Made by a program: the position numbers and the translations under genes
Source: Peptococcaceae bacterium
Lineage (GTDB): Bacteria > Bacillota > Desulfotomaculia > Desulfotomaculales > Desulfocucumaceae
DNA: 64,000 nt
Reading direction: 5' to 3'
NCBI GenBank assembly: GCA_023512435.1
Contig: JAILZP010000002.1
Location: 62,001 to 126,000, forward strand
Part shown: one piece after another, positions 64,000-64,000 of the stretch
How the letters are laid out: each line of letters starts with the position of its first letter
Numbering within the stretch: the first letter of the stretch is position 1
Notes under the pieces: generated by a model
The model's database searches: none
The model's input: the letters and a program-made list of their open reading frames with translations, nothing else
What the model was told of the DNA's origin: nothing

Positions 64000-64000
64000 C

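Overview
The window is about 64 kb of dense, GC-rich (high fifties percent by eye) bacterial DNA with strong GGAGG-type ribosome binding sites and frequent GTG and TTG starts. DegS/DegU, FakA/FakB, MrfA/MrfB, a Spo0E-like phosphatase gene, the many ferredoxin-linked enzymes and the lack of any outer-membrane gene point to an anaerobic, endospore-forming member of the Firmicutes. The Peptococcaceae (Desulfotomaculum/Pelotomaculum group) is my best guess. This is inference from gene content, not a database match.

Layout. 1-7443 (minus): a tad/Flp pilus assembly locus (cpaB, tadZ/cpaE, tadA, tadB, partial tadC) directly downstream of a DegS/DegU two-component pair. 7618-16173: hflX, an FAD amine oxidase-like gene, the fatty acid kinase pair fakA-fakB, acetoacetyl-CoA synthetase and a cyclic-nucleotide-binding patatin phospholipase. 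16257-22211: a RelA/SpoT-type synthetase-like protein with a zinc-finger tail, a PhoU-like helical protein, a NUDIX hydrolase, uridine kinase, two small unknowns, an HD-GYP protein and an FmdE-like protein. 22365-28740: two CxxCxxCC (YkgJ-type) proteins flanking a large five-PAS GGDEF/HD-GYP protein, a Dam-type methylase, and a c-di-GMP-I riboswitch plus terminator reading on the minus strand into a 51-residue Spo0E-like gene.

28833-33580 (minus): a NuoE/NuoF/2Fe-2S electron-transfer module without a catalytic subunit, a thioredoxin reductase-like protein with a degenerate NADPH-binding motif, and a DUF2889 protein. 33834-44600 (plus): a ketoacyl synthase III-like enzyme, a complete branched-chain-amino-acid-type (Liv) ABC transporter, an acyl-CoA ligase, a secreted 12-blade NHL propeller, then a TetR regulator, a flavoprotein and a MaoC hydratase. 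Together these look like an uptake and CoA-activation system for an organic acid. 44784-52395: a zinc-ribbon/winged-helix protein, a pyruvate-kinase C-domain protein, an amidohydrolase, the mrfA-mrfB DNA-repair pair, a 59-residue Cys-rich protein, a membrane diguanylate cyclase and a DUF1540 protein. 52679-55679: a TAXI-type TRAP transporter. 55774-63999 (minus): a PLP C-S lyase, an LL-DAP aminotransferase-like enzyme, a GltD-like Fe-S flavoprotein and a 2-oxoacid:ferredoxin oxidoreductase (three subunits), a decayed DUF362 gene and a D-2-hydroxyacid dehydrogenase.

The main theme is c-di-GMP signalling: three turnover proteins and one c-di-GMP riboswitch lie in the window, and the riboswitch appears to control a sporulation-phosphorelay phosphatase. 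Intergenic regions also carry short GAATTC/GAATCC-type and AATTGGG-type repeats at several sites. I saw no tRNA or rRNA genes, CRISPR arrays or transposases.
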